A stretch of DNA of 64,000 nt from positions 51,308,879 through 51,372,878 of the forward strand of contig CM074187.1 in the NCBI GenBank assembly GCA_037179385.1, given 5' to 3'. This document shows positions 26,101-33,463 of this stretch, piece by piece. The translations under genes and the position numbers were made by a program. Origin of the DNA: Holothuria scabra (lineage: Eukaryota; Echinodermata; Holothuroidea; Aspidochirotida; Holothuriidae). A model generated the notes under the pieces. That model had not been told where the DNA came from. It was given only the letters and a program-made list of their open reading frames with translations, and made no database searches. Position 1 is the stretch's first letter. Every line of letters begins with the position of its first letter.

Positions 26101-29100
26101 GTTGTTGATGGGGAGACCTCTTTAATCTGATGCTCTTAGCTTCATGTTGTGTTGGGTAGTGTTACCAAACAATGCAGATTGTTATAATCACATTTCCTGA
26201 TGACATTTCCATTGATGATACTTGAATCATGCTCATTCACCAGCAACTTCAACACCCCTTCCCCTTCCATCCTCCCTTCCACCACCCCAGAAAAACCAAG
26301 AGGGAAATTATATTTAGTGCAAGCTATGCATGAGAGCACAGCACAATCACATCCAGTGAAAACATTTAAATCTCAGGTGTGCATTATCATGTGCTAATTC
26401 ACAGGTCCAACATTGTTCAACCTTGTTCATTCATACATATTAATATAGGAGATGAAAAAGGAAATGAATATTCATTTTTAAATAACCACAATTCAAGTAG
26501 CGCAATTCAGTGTAAAATGGAACAGCCTAAGAGGAGCACTGAGTGAATTTATTCATTACCATGATTTTGTCGTGGGATAAGGCACAGTCATCTGACTGGA
26601 ATGGGCCAATAGAGGTTGATGATTATTACCAGGTCTCAATGAAGACTTGTTACATATCATAGTATGCTAGCTGTGTCAACATTGTTTACCATGATTTTAT
26701 CCTGGGATAAGGCACAGTCATCTGACTGGAATGGGCCAATAGATGTTGGTGATGATTACCAGGTCTCAATGAAGACTTGTTACATATCATAGTATGCTAG
26801 CTGTGTCAGCATTGTTTACCATGATTTTATCCTGGGATAAGGCACAGTCATGTGACAGGAATGGGCCAATAGATGTTGATGATGATTACCAGGTCTCAAT
26901 GAAGACTTGTTACATATCATAGTATGCTAGCTGTGTCAACATTGTTTACCATGATTTTATCCTGGGATAAGGCACAGTCATCTGACTGGAATGGGCCAAT
27001 AGAGGTTGATGATTATTACCAGGTCTCAAAGAAGACTTGTTACATATCATAGTATGCTAGCTGTGTCAACATTGTTTACCATGATTTTATCCTGGGATAA
27101 GGCACAGTCATCTGACTGGAATGGGCCAATAGATGTTGATGATGATTACCAGGTCTCAATGAAGACTTCTTACATATCATAGTATGCTAGCTGTGTCAGC
27201 ATTGTTTACCAGCGCAACATTGTTTACCATGATTTTATCCTGGGATAAGGCACAGTCATCTGACTGGAATGGGCCAATAGATGTTGATGATGATTACCAG
27301 GTCTCAATGAAGACTTGTTACATATCATAGTATGCTAGCTGTGTCAGCATTGTTTACCATGATTTTATCCTGGGATAAGGCACAGTCATCTGACGGGAAT
27401 GGGCCAATAGATGTTGATGATGATTACCAGGTCTCAATGAAGACTTGTTACATATCATAGTATGCTAGCTGTGTCAACGTTGTTTGTTTCTCTTTGCAGT
27501 CTTAGCACCACCACCTCGACCTGTCAGGCAGAAAAGGAGACAGCCACCTCCTAGTTTATTTGAAGTAACAACTACCACTTACAATAATGGTAACTTTTCT
27601 TTGTATTGTCTCAAGCATTAATTTTAAAGTTTCTGTAAATCAGTTTGGGGAAAGTTACTTTCATGAAACCACTTTCTTTTTTTCTTAACTAAATATTTGA
27701 GAAATGAAATCTTTTGTGTTGGGACAAATATTTATGTTGTTGTTTTTGAATGACTTCTTTTACAATTTTGTAAACAACCCCAAAACACGATCACGAGACT
27801 GGAAGGTTGTAAAAAAATTTTATCTTTAAGAACTTTCTGTCATGCCAAAAATTCTTGGATGCTGATTTGGTGCTCAGGTACTACTCATCACTAGCTTTCT
27901 CAAACTGGTTAATGTTTGGTGTCCCACCTTGGTCATGCAGAAGTACCTGACAGGGTTTCACAGACAGTTCAGCTGGAGTTTATTTTTATTTTTATTTGCC
28001 TTTTAGATTATTAACAGTTTCAAGCACACAGTGTTTTGTGTATGCTTTAAAGAACAGTCAATCTTTGCATGCAGAGGCGATACCTATTACATCATTACAA
28101 ATGGTATTTTATTGGCAAGATGTGCTTAGCAAGAAAAGTCATCTGGGGTCACCAGGGGTCAAAGTCTGAAAACCTTGTTAACACAATATCTCAAGATAGG
28201 AAGCTTTGGCAGATTTCATATTTGGTATGTGGATATATTATAGTGAAAAGATGGTCCCTGTTGTTTCTTAAAGATGTGTTTTTAATAGAGGTCAAAGGTC
28301 ATCAAGGGTCTTAAGGGGTCAAATGCTAAAAACTTTGCCAAGTCATTATCTTAAGGTAGGAAACTTTGATTGGATAGATGTTATACTTTGTATGTTGATG
28401 TGTTATGGTGAAGAGGGTGGGTGGTGGAGATCAAAGGTCGTCAGGATAACAAAGTTATTTTTTGAACCTGCTAGTATAACATTTGAGTGAGAAGATATGG
28501 TACATGATAGCGTTATTTAAAATGGAAGATTTATATCATCGAACCTCAATGAATATGTGCATTCTGATTATCAATATGGATTAAGCAAGCCTCAAAAATT
28601 CAATGAAAGAGAATGCTTGTTGTGGGCTATAATTTAAACAGTTCTAATGGACAAAGAGTGCTCAAGTTACACTTTTGGAACTCTTTGGTTGATACTAGTA
28701 AATTAAAAAGGAAAGCATGGAAATGTCCACATGAACAAAGACATTGTTCATAATTTTTTATCTCAATACATAACATGTAGTTGAGATATTGTCACACTAG
28801 CCAGTTGCTAGCTGTAAGCTAAAATCCTATTCAGCATGGCCATGTTTGGTAGGGTTTACATTTTGATCATAATATCTTGTAAAGCATACTTTTGTACAAT
28901 TACTTATTCAGTCAGAATTTTAACTTGATAATCTGATTGGTTGATAATTTAGTTATTTTTTCTCTGACAAGTGGTCAAAAAATTGTGAATTGTATTTGCA
29001 ACATGTGCCAAGCAAGAAGGTGTAGACAAGTATCTTAACCCTTTACCGTTGTGCTCCGATCGGGGCATATTTGCGCGCCTCGGGAGTGGGCGGAAAAGCG

Positions 29101-31716
29101 GACGTAGCCCGCCCCGCATCGGCTTCCGTAGGCCATTGACCCTGTGACCTTAAACTATTGTCTCTCTCGTTGTTGTGGCCGAATTTTCGGGTAGTTACTC
29201 GCAGTTTCGAGCTCCGCGTGAAACAGTAAAGATGGGTGACAGCCGAGCTCTCTGCATGGGTCCAAAAGGACCCAAACAACGGTAAATGGTTAACCAGTAA
29301 AATGCCTCACGTTTCCTGCTTTTTGTTAAGAAAGCTTTTTTAACAATAAGGATTAACCAGTCCTCAAAAACTGAATGAAGGGAATGCACCCCATGTGCTA
29401 TAACTTTAATGTACAAAGACTGCTCAAGTTACACTTTTGGAACTCCCTGGTTGATATTAGCAAATTAAAAAGGAGAGCTTGTAAATGTTCACAGGAACAA
29501 AAACATTGTTCATATTTTTTGGTTCTGTTTTGTTTGCTTTCAGAGATCAAGAGTACTTCATCTGTCAGTGCCATAGCTCCTGCTGTTGTATCTTCCAACC
29601 CTTTCCAAGATAGTGGTGATTGGACATTAACTCAGCCCACTCAGCCTGCTCAGCCCTCACAACTCATTCAGCCCTCACAGCCCATTCAACCTACTCAGTC
29701 TTCGCCTTTTGGAGATTTTATTTTTGATACCCAGGTTAGTCTCTTTCACCTGTATAATGCTAGGGATGTTATTTAGGTTTTGACAAATTAGTTTTTCATT
29801 ACTTGTCCATGGGACTAACTGTTTTGCAGGTCTACTTGTTTGCATACATATGTTTTTGTGCACTATTGCTATAATATGTTTCTCTACTAGGAAGATAATG
29901 ACATTATTTCCCAAGAATGGAGCCAAATTACTTACAATTCTCTCTATATTTTCATGTACAAAAAAGGGAAATATCCCCTCCAGGAGCCAAAATCTTTGGT
30001 AAAAGAGCTTCCCAGCTTCCCAACTTTTTCCACCTTCAGTTGTGTGAGGACTCAGCTGCTGTGCATGATGCGCTGCATAAGTAGTGGAGTAGGGAAAAAA
30101 TTCAGTGACCATCAACTGAAAGAAAGGTCACAGGAGGCTACTACAGTAAAGGCTGAATGCATCTTCTCACCCCAGACAGTTCAAATTCTGCTAACCTACA
30201 TACTTAAGCCCCTCCTACAATTGTCTAAAACTCAACCACATACAGACACAATCTCAATTTATTGCTTCAGGGTGGGTATACAAGACCCAATATATAATCA
30301 GAATACTCAGAGTACAGTGCGTATTGTGTGTACAAGCTGCATCACTCAGCATGTTTTTAATTTGCTGTCAATCAAGAGTTTTGCAAGTTGAGAATTTCTT
30401 CACAAAAATTGTAGTTTGGGTGAGAATGGGCTGTCTTGAAACCAGAATGTTACAAGTTCAGGTGTTAATCCCTGTTTAAGTAATTCACTGCAATTGACAT
30501 GACTGAAAGAGTGACAGTTTGCTTTCTTGACTGAAGATTTTTGCAATTACCTTACAACTTGAAACCTTGCCAGGACAGATTTAAACAAACTATGCAGAAT
30601 CCTTTACAGCAGCATGAATACATAGCACTGATAAGGTGGCTACCTATCTATCATTGTCCTTAGGTTCCTTATAATGAATATAGTAAATTTATGGTTCAAA
30701 ATAATCCCTGTTCTCTGAAGTAAGGTTTTGAAAGTGAAATTTCCTGATGAAAAAATAGCAAAGAATCTGAAAAGTGTGGCAACAATTCTCTTAACATGGG
30801 AGGCAGGGTCTTCTCATGTCATGAAAGGATTGAAAGAATGGTTTAAGGTCAGACCTTTGTTAGGTTAGAGGGTTACTCATTCTAAGCAATATGGTGAAAT
30901 TTGTATTGGAATCCAATGTGTGGGTTTCAAGATATGAGCAGTTAAATTTGTCACATTTTCAACAAAAGTGAACTTGAAGGAAGCACATAGGACATCATAT
31001 CCTCACATTAATGGAAAGTCTTTTGTTTCCTTTTAACTTTATACCCCACTTTCTCCTTATATTATCAGAATGTGATTGCATAGTAACATGAGATTTTCAC
31101 AAACTTTGCATTCCCCACATGGAGGTCCCATCCCTGTTAGCTTTAAGGTCAACACAACAGACTAAATGAACAATTAAATGAAACAAAGCATTCAATGTGA
31201 GGAAGTGATATAACCTCTGCTGCCCGCAAGTTTACTTTGTTACACAAATGTAGTAACTTCGTTTACTGATATCGTGAGAAATACATGTCCAAATTCCAGG
31301 AAACTTTCTCCAAATTGTGTAGATTTAATTCCTGTTAACATATGAAAAGTAATTTTTTGCTGAAACTTCCCCATAAAGAGAGAACTGCCAAGTATCATCA
31401 CCCTGAATGGCAAGCACATATTTGTGATGCAACTCTTTCTTTGTACAAAAAGAAAACTATAAACTCTAATATACACCTTATAAACTGAATTAAGACCCCT
31501 TTCTTTTTCTTTTGCATTTTGCAATTTTATTTTGTGGTGGGGTATTTTTAGGTACATAATATGTCACATGAAACTACTGTTTCATTCTGTTGATATCCAG
31601 TGTGCTTTTTCTATTTTCATAACAACCCTTTCATTGAATTTCTTTCATTGCCATAGCAACCAAAAGCTTCAACAGGATTAACCTTTGATGACTTGGACCC
31701 ACTTGCTGGTTTATAA
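11026..31716 (+). CDS. GULP1: CED-6/GULP-type engulfment adaptor, N-terminus missing
   Basis: Nine exons splice in consistent phase to 362 codons plus TAA. In this family the PTB domain binds NPxY motifs of engulfment receptors (CED-1, Draper, LRP1, stabilin), the leucine zipper dimerises, and the tail recruits trafficking partners; it is a cytosolic adaptor for apoptotic cell clearance and endocytosis. Residues 1-102 or so match the C-terminal PTB half: PQKVELTIS, ISYCADDKSDKK and ITLTVGQAFDIAY align with KIPKVELQIS, ISFCADDKTDKR and ITLTIGQAFDLAY of vertebrate GULP1. Residues 107-145 form the coiled coil. Residues 155-362 are a low-complexity tail rich in Ser, Pro, Gln and Asn, with acidic-aromatic clusters (EEFFSDIFG), an SH3-type PPRPVR, an NPF and a final DDLDPLAGL resembling the DPL near the vertebrate C-terminus. 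The tail is longer than in vertebrate GULP1 (about 304 residues in all). About 55 N-terminal residues are missing. Confidence 0.93.
11125..13270 (+). other. Intron A-B
   Basis: A 2.1 kb intron. It opens with a T12-G15 homopolymer pair at 11139-11165. The part 11200-11640 is a diverged relative of the R5 element at 24709-25092, sharing phrases such as ttgcattattttgaaaa, gagcaagtcc and gcagccat. Around 12518 there is a short palindrome, gcaacttgcaagttgc. The remainder, including overlapping minus-strand open frames near 12727-13075, shows no coding evidence. Confidence 0.6.
13271..13408 (+). CDS. GULP1: GULP-like exon B (PTB core)
   Basis: A 138-nt exon of 46 codons, phase 0 at both ends, with acceptor ttccattttag and donor TCA|gtaagt. 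It encodes ISLHSFPLQHISYCADDKSD and continues KKICAFIARN...DCFVLESEKS. This is the most diagnostic exon. The family signature HRISFCADDKTDKRIFTFI is nearly unchanged, and the CFVLESEK end matches CYVFDSEK of GULP1. It forms the central PTB strands that make up the phosphotyrosine-type peptide groove. Confidence 0.95.
14855..15045 (+). mobile_element. SINE copy in intron B-C
   Basis: ccaggtcgtaccaaagactt, gtttggtgctcagcataagc, aatggagtg and aagccagtgagttacaactg in the family order, then a degenerate tail. Confidence 0.75.
15866..15945 (+). mobile_element. SINE 3' fragment
   Basis: acaactggaaaaaaggccgt, ctggctcaacttgaaac and a final catctaacctaac. Only the last third of the SINE. Confidence 0.6.
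16041..16163 (+). CDS. GULP1: GULP-like exon C (PTB C-terminal helix, coil start)
   Basis: A 123-nt exon of 41 codons, phase 0, acceptor tatctttgacag, donor AAG|gtgaga. It encodes QAEDITLTVGQAFDIAYQKY, which is the C-terminal PTB helix and near-identical to EEITLTIGQAFDLAYRKF. It then runs KENLHKDPNETIKKLQKYQEK into the coiled coil. The last ~10 exon bases and the donor are copied about 705 bp downstream inside the intron (see the duplication at 16150-17432), so a second GTGAGA donor context exists at 16870. Confidence 0.95.
16150..17432 (+). repeat. Intragenic tandem duplication that copies a splice donor
   Basis: Two diverged direct copies, about 16150-16858 and 16859-17432. Shared landmarks in order are aaaaggtgagaaa with tgatgatactca, tttgatgggtg, tttttgttcagcatagctgt, cagttgtcatgcag/a, agtgacagtccaggga, ttgctgctcttcat and agtaaacttatgat. 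The left edge lies inside exon C, so copy 2 starts with a degenerate exon end and a GTGAGA donor at 16870. The M4 element at 16196-16350 is present only in copy 1; copy 2 reads straight across the equivalent point. Confidence 0.8.
16196..16350. mobile_element. M4 small TIR element in duplication copy 1
   Basis: Ends CAATCCTTGACATAAATGAT and acttttgtcgaggattg are imperfect inverted repeats. TA dinucleotides occur close outside both ends, so a Tc1/mariner-type origin is possible. Absent from the otherwise matching duplicate at 16890. Confidence 0.65.
17433..19524 (+). other. Intron C-D, middle part
   Basis: A stretch without a gene. It has a TG dinucleotide run at 17782-17794. Between 18240 and 19400 there are several dispersed, imperfect repeats of a tgagtacaagtactag-like phrase (18258, 18484, 19155 and others), suggesting an old tandem array. 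The stretch 18565-18630 is related to 10078-10140, both having gtggttttg, cttgtaaacac or ttgtaaacac, and agaccaag. Open frames here look like chance. Confidence 0.5.
19525..19828 (+). mobile_element. M2 MITE in intron C-D
   Basis: Left end TTAAAGGGCTGATCCTCTCA, right end gtgagagaattgggccttcaa, where the TTAA has become TCAA. Interior phrases ttacacagcatgaac, ggagcaataaactgagac and gtgggagggactt match the copy at 61660. It lies directly before a SINE copy and about 145 bp before exon D. Confidence 0.85.
19834..19935 (+). mobile_element. SINE fragment just upstream of exon D
   Basis: gggtcatacccaaagtttct, cttggtgctcagcataagca and aacaagccagtgagtg. It follows an M2 MITE and ends about 40 bp before the exon D acceptor. 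Confidence 0.7.
19973..20074 (+). CDS. GULP1: GULP-like exon D (leucine-zipper coiled coil)
   Basis: A 102-nt exon of 34 codons, phase 0, acceptor attattctttcag, donor CAG|gtaagt, which is a perfect consensus. It encodes IKSLETENKNLRARVAELEE followed by KLGIVSTVDKVNEQ. Leucines at heptad spacing (L124, L131, L138, L142 of the in-window protein) and the ETEN motif match the GULP1 zipper DLETENMELKNKVQDLENQL, which mediates homodimerisation. A SINE fragment ends about 40 bp upstream of the acceptor. Confidence 0.93.
20075..21450 (+). other. Intron D-E
   Basis: A 1.4 kb intron. It contains an M4 element at about 21022-21205. The rest is unremarkable AT-rich sequence; no exon or RNA gene was seen. 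Confidence 0.6.
21022..21205. mobile_element. M4 small TIR element in intron D-E
   Basis: Starts acagtccttgacaaaaatga, followed by tgggaca. Ends near gagcttgttcgatatacttt followed by tgttaaag. Order and interior (tttttgttgtggttcaac, attgatttggggagtgg) match the other M4 copies. The right end is decayed. Confidence 0.6.
21451..21655 (+). CDS. GULP1: GULP-like exon E (Ser/Asn-rich tail)
   Basis: A 205-nt exon, 68 codons plus one base (phase 0 to phase 1), acceptor tgttgctcctacag, donor AATG|gtaagt. It starts NKQRTDSTSSNNSTPAVFQL and contains the acidic-aromatic cluster IIDEEFFSDIFGPPLEG. That cluster resembles the DIFDMIPFSP segment following the zipper of vertebrate GULP1. It ends in an Asn-rich SQNHDLNQSNGNG. 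The tail is probably disordered, and the DIFGPP region is a candidate peptide motif for endocytic partners by position. A SINE copy starts about 40 bp after the donor. Confidence 0.88.
21693..21885 (+). mobile_element. SINE copy just after exon E
   Basis: gggtcatagcaaagacttta, tactcagcataagcaatgga, gccagtgagcaacaactgg and a final tcatttaactaactagg. It starts about 40 bp past the exon E donor. Confidence 0.75.
21870..22139 (-). other. Unassigned minus-strand open frame beside an LTR
   Basis: 89 codons from ATG. They encode a charged segment with MLPRAEHDTTDAEKLMKAHT and, later, REFLQRLEMSYLEEKELSRM. The balanced, helix-friendly composition stands out from the surrounding chance frames. I do not recognise it. 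It lies antisense to the GULP-like gene in intron E-F, between a SINE and a probable LTR, so it may be a retroelement remnant. No splice sites or homologous copy in the window support it. Confidence 0.25.
22190..22427 (+). mobile_element. Probable LTR with adjacent polypurine tract
   Basis: Begins TGATTGGCC right after the purine run AAGGGAGGGAGG (22178-22189) and ends TACCGGAACA. It has AATAAA at 22359, about 70 bp before the end. Polypurine tract, then TG, polyadenylation signal and CA is the arrangement of a 3' LTR of a Ty3/Gypsy-like element. No second LTR, primer-binding site or gag-pol is visible, so this is a remnant. Just upstream is an ACTTCCTG-gaa-CAGGAAGT palindrome (22157-22175). 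The exact right end is uncertain. Confidence 0.4.
24128..24208 (+). CDS. GULP1: GULP-like exon F (short tail exon)
   Basis: An 81-nt exon, phase 1 to phase 1, acceptor tttctctatatgcag, donor CCAG|gttaga. It encodes GVAVDDVSESSQPQVKVEIV and then SDSTGTP. VKVE fits the psi-K-x-E sumoylation consensus, but function is not shown. It has no clear counterpart in vertebrate GULP1. It is accepted because splice sites and phase fit both neighbours, and because its acidic, Ser-rich composition matches the tail. As an 81-nt symmetric exon it could be skipped without breaking the frame. Confidence 0.75.
24385..24625 (+). mobile_element. SINE copy with tRNA-like head
   Basis: The head gtttggtgaagtggaaaagc fits a pol III A box (TGGNNNAGTGG-like), and tgagtttgatacccag fits a B box (GGTTCGANTCC-like) about 35 bp later. 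The usual body follows (cgtaccaaaggatg, tccataagcaattaag). One of three copies in which the tRNA origin can be read. Confidence 0.75.
24709..25092. mobile_element. R5 inverted-repeat element
   Basis: Ends TATGTACATGGACAGAGCAT and ATGCTCTGTCCATGTATAGG are inverted copies, about 385 bp apart. Inside, aagatggcccccgtg and gacagccatcttgct form a second complementary pair. Non-coding. A diverged relative lies at about 11200-11640. Confidence 0.65.
25183..25378 (-). mobile_element. M3 MITE, decayed inverted copy
   Basis: Recognisable by tgaaggacaaagcagtaccc at the left and aaaatattgtcacatgattc with tcaagagcc at the right, in the order of an inverted M3. The far end is not recognisable. Confidence 0.5.
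25811..25985 (+). repeat. R8 repeat, copy 1
   Basis: Shares with 50541-50725 the phrases ccccatag.gt.gtggt, aaccccaaaa, taccaccaatcagtta, gggttcccat and ggttaccatggtgaaaa. The left part resembles a pol III A box (tagcgtagtggt in copy 2), but no B box is evident. Confidence 0.7.
26558..27485 (+). repeat. 130-bp minisatellite, seven copies, ending at exon G acceptor
   Basis: Unit starts (at the phrase accatgatttt) fall at 26558, 26688, 26818, 26948, 27078, 27226 and 27356, so the period is exactly 130 bp, apart from one 18-bp junction duplication (agcgcaacattgtttacc) after the fifth copy. Units are nearly identical. Copies 1 and 4 share the variant agaggttgatgattatt, and copies 2 and 5 share gtgtcagc at their ends, which points to duplication of a three-unit block. 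Each unit includes a CCAAT core and a GATAA. The final unit merges into the polypyrimidine tract of the exon at 27500. Confidence 0.95.
27500..27589 (+). CDS. GULP1: GULP-like exon G (proline-rich, SH3-type motif)
   Basis: A 90-nt symmetric exon, phase 1 to phase 1, acceptor ttctctttgcag, donor AATG|gtaact. It encodes VLAPPPRPVRQKRRQPPPSL and then FEVTTTTYNNG. PPRPVR satisfies the PxxPx(R/K) class II SH3-ligand pattern. The vertebrate tail also carries a proline-rich PPPVPSR at a similar place. The seven-copy 130-bp minisatellite runs into the polypyrimidine tract, ending about 15 bp before this exon, which may affect how often the exon is included. Confidence 0.82.
28110..28560 (+). repeat. 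R9 tandem repeat with nuclear-receptor-like half sites, copy 1
   Basis: Two-plus degenerate units of about 110-130 bp: gtcatctggggtcaccaggg, tctgaaaaccttgtta, atatctcaagatagg, ttcatatttggtatgtggat. It ends atcgaacctcaatga and tgcattctg, as does the copy at 53279. It carries a perfect AGGTCAAAGGTCA (DR1) at 28289-28301 and GGGTCA repeats spaced by four bases (DR4) at 28146-28161. Confidence 0.8.
28565..29525 (+). repeat. Direct repeat pair of about 190 bp flanking an M1 MITE
   Basis: Copies at about 28565-28765 and 29340-29525 share gctcaagttacacttttgga, aattaaaaaggaaagc/agagc and acattgttcata in order. The downstream copy ends about 20 bp before the exon H acceptor, so the upstream one looks like a duplicate of the intron 3' end lacking the acceptor. 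An M1 element lies between them. Confidence 0.75.
29035..29293 (+). mobile_element. M1 MITE, second intact copy
   Basis: Same orientation and structure as the copy at 4183 and very similar to it: TTAA flanks, CCCTTTACCGTTG left end, right end CAACGGTAAATGG with one change. It sits in intron G-H between the two members of a direct repeat. Confidence 0.9.
29544..29734 (+). CDS. GULP1: GULP-like exon H (NPF motif and Gln-Pro repeats)
   Basis: A 191-nt exon, phase 1 to phase 0, acceptor ttttgtttgctttcag, donor CCAG|gttagt. It encodes EIKSTSSVSAIAPAVVSSNP and continues with F, so the NPF sits at residues 298-300. NPF is the EH-domain ligand motif of endocytic adaptors. It is followed by a degenerate Thr/Ser-Gln-Pro repeat of about eight QP pairs, then SSPFGDFIFDTQ. 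The repeat suggests recent expansion by slippage. NPF and the aromatic GDFIF suggest links to endocytic machinery; that is inference from motifs only. A ~200-bp direct repeat ends about 20 bp before the acceptor. Confidence 0.87.
30045..30135 (+). mobile_element. SINE fragment
   Basis: tgcatgatgcgctgcataag, tagtggagtagggaaa and a final agaaaggtcacagg. Body only; directly followed by an inverted M2. Confidence 0.6.
30145..30437 (-). mobile_element. M2 MITE, inverted, in intron H-I
   Basis: Inverted copy: atcttctcaccccagacag at the left, cttaagcccctcctacaat, attgcttcagggtgggtata and gtttgggtgagaatgggct at the right. The TTAA flanks have decayed. It immediately follows a SINE fragment. Confidence 0.8.
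30835..31375 (+). repeat. R6 interspersed repeat, copy 1
   Basis: At least 540 bp aligned to 54400-55265. Shared phrases include atggtgaaatttg, acattttcaacaaaa, atgtgattgcata, ttaaggtcaacacaacag or tcaaggtcaacacaacag, gtgaggaagtgatata and tgtgtagattt. No inverted termini and no open frame common to both copies. Family unknown. Confidence 0.75.
31657..31716 (+). CDS. GULP1: GULP-like terminal exon I with stop
   Basis: Coding part of the last exon: acceptor tctttcattgccatag, phase 0, 19 codons then TAA at 31714. It encodes QPKASTGLTFDDLDPLAGL. The acidic DLDPL matches the CLDPLDSRC end of vertebrate GULP1, which supports it as the natural C-terminus rather than readthrough into an intron. The 3' UTR follows directly. 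Confidence 0.85.
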   Translation, partial: QPKASTGLTFDDLDPLAGL

Positions 31717-32407
31717 AAGGTATGAAGAGCATTGTTGGTTTGAGCATTCTGGTTGAGCCAGTTTCGGATTTCAGAGTTTGACAAACATCTTTTGAAAAGT
31801 TCTTTCTACTCACCACACAACCATGAAGTTTCTGTTGAAAAATTGAAAACTAACAAGGAGTTAAATTATGCCATTTTTCCTTCAGTGTTCCTGTAAATAC
31901 ATTGAAGTTCTTCAAAGGTGTGGACAAGCAGAGGAGAGGAAGGCAGGACTGAAATGGTTATTTGAAGTAAACTTACATTTCAAAGTTCTTACCAGAAAGT
32001 TTGTCATATAGAATATTTTTATAATCTTCATGCCAAAATTGTTTTGTGGATAGTACGGTTGGCATTGAGAGAACATGAATTTCAAGCAGTAAATCTAGGA
32101 TGGGGAAGAAGAACAGTTCTTTTGAGTAATGACTAGATTTATGAGACCAGCTAACTTGTCTTTTGAGCTGGTATTGTTAAAAAATACCTCAAGTTGGGTG
32201 TGTGAACTATGCTTGAGATATCAGTACTCTCTGTAGGTGCTAGTTTCTGAGAAAGATATTCCTTGACATTCTGAAAATTAGACTGCTACCAGGAGTTCAG
32301 AGAAGATCCTTAATGAAGAAGCATGTGAAAGGAAGTCAGGTGCAGGGTTTAGCAACAGTTAAAATCATTGGGTGGTGTCACCAGGAAATTTTTTAAGGTC
32401 CACGACT

Positions 32408-32430
32408 AATTAATTAATTAATTAATAATT
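32408..32430. repeat. TTAA microsatellite
   Basis: A run of ttaattaattaattaa, inside the probable 3' UTR. Confidence 0.8.
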
Positions 32431-33463
32431 ATGCATGATACCATGAGGTACCAACTTATCCTTCCCTAAAATGTCTTTAAACTGGTTTGGAGCAAGTTGG
32501 AAGTTGGGAGGGGTTCCCCCATTTACACCATAGTACCCCTAGAATACCTCCTGTGTTTATAACTCAATCAACAATTCCACATTTCTCTAGGTATGCTTTG
32601 GTTGTGTTCTTTATATGGTCCCCACCACTAAAATTGGTATTCAACCCTGGCTGTGCTATAGTACATTTCCAAATTATGTAGAGGGCATTCCCCCCATTGG
32701 TTCTTCAAGAAAACTATGCATTTGTCAGTTACTTAGATGTCCATGATAAAATAAGGTTGCAATTACTGCTGGGAGCAGTCGTGATCTAGAACTTTAGGTA
32801 CGAAATCAAATGCAAGGCAGTGTTTTAGAATAGATAAAACATATTGAATTATCACATCATCCAACAGACACCCTTATGGTGACACGTGTTAGCCGTAGCA
32901 TGATTTTGGTCAGTTGACCTTTCAGTGTTATTATGCATGTATCTGTATATTTGGATGCTTCTCACGTTTTAATTAACATTTCTTTTCATGTAACAAAGTG
33001 CATTGTTTTGTTGTTTCACTTTGCCTAAAATTTAAAATACTTTTTGTCCAAGTTTTACTAGCATGTTTTCAATTTTATTCTAATAAGATATTCTTTATTA
33101 GCTAATAATGCATGGGCAAGTGCCTTGGAATATCAGAAAATAAGGAAAGCAAACGACTTAGTTATTGTATTCATTGTTTAATATTTTGAATGCATTTGGT
33201 GTAGAGAGTTATAAAAGAGTTCCATTGCAGACTCTAAGCTTCTTGGTCAAAAGAATTGTTATTACTGCTGTGGCAAACTTGCCTTTGAACATTCTTCTGT
33301 ATAAATAGGGTTTCAGTTTTAACAGGTGAGTAGCATGTCTGACACATACTGTATGTCTGTACAGCTAACACAGAGTAACATAAAAAAAGGAATTATGAAT
33401 TTGTTACTCTCTGGTCTGTCTCATGGGGCTTATACATCACACATGCCAGGCTTAATTCTGTAG

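Larger units (their letters stand above)
24209..26557 (+). other. Intron F-G, part before the minisatellite
   Basis: Holds a SINE copy (24385-24625), the R5 inverted-repeat element (24709-25092), a decayed M3 copy (25183-25378) and an R8 copy (25811-25985). The interval 25990-26557 is not matched elsewhere in the window and has no coding signal. Confidence 0.6.
27590..29543 (+). other. Intron G-H
   Basis: A 1.95 kb intron made largely of repeats: R9 (about 28110-28560), the first member of a local direct repeat (28565-28765), an M1 MITE (29035-29293), and the second member (29340-29525), which reaches almost to the acceptor of exon H. The stretch 27595-28110 shows nothing recognisable. Confidence 0.6.
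29735..31656 (+). other. Intron H-I
   Basis: A 1.9 kb intron. It contains a SINE fragment (30045-30135), an inverted M2 (30145-30437) and R6 copy 1 (about 30835-31375). Long open frames on both strands at 29675-30391 overlap these repeats and exon H and are not taken as genes. Confidence 0.6.

Noticed and set aside
29675..30391. Long open frames on both strands (146 codons minus, 145 codons plus)
   Set aside because: The minus frame is antisense to exon H and the intron after it. The plus frame runs through a SINE fragment and an inverted M2. Neither has splice or start support.
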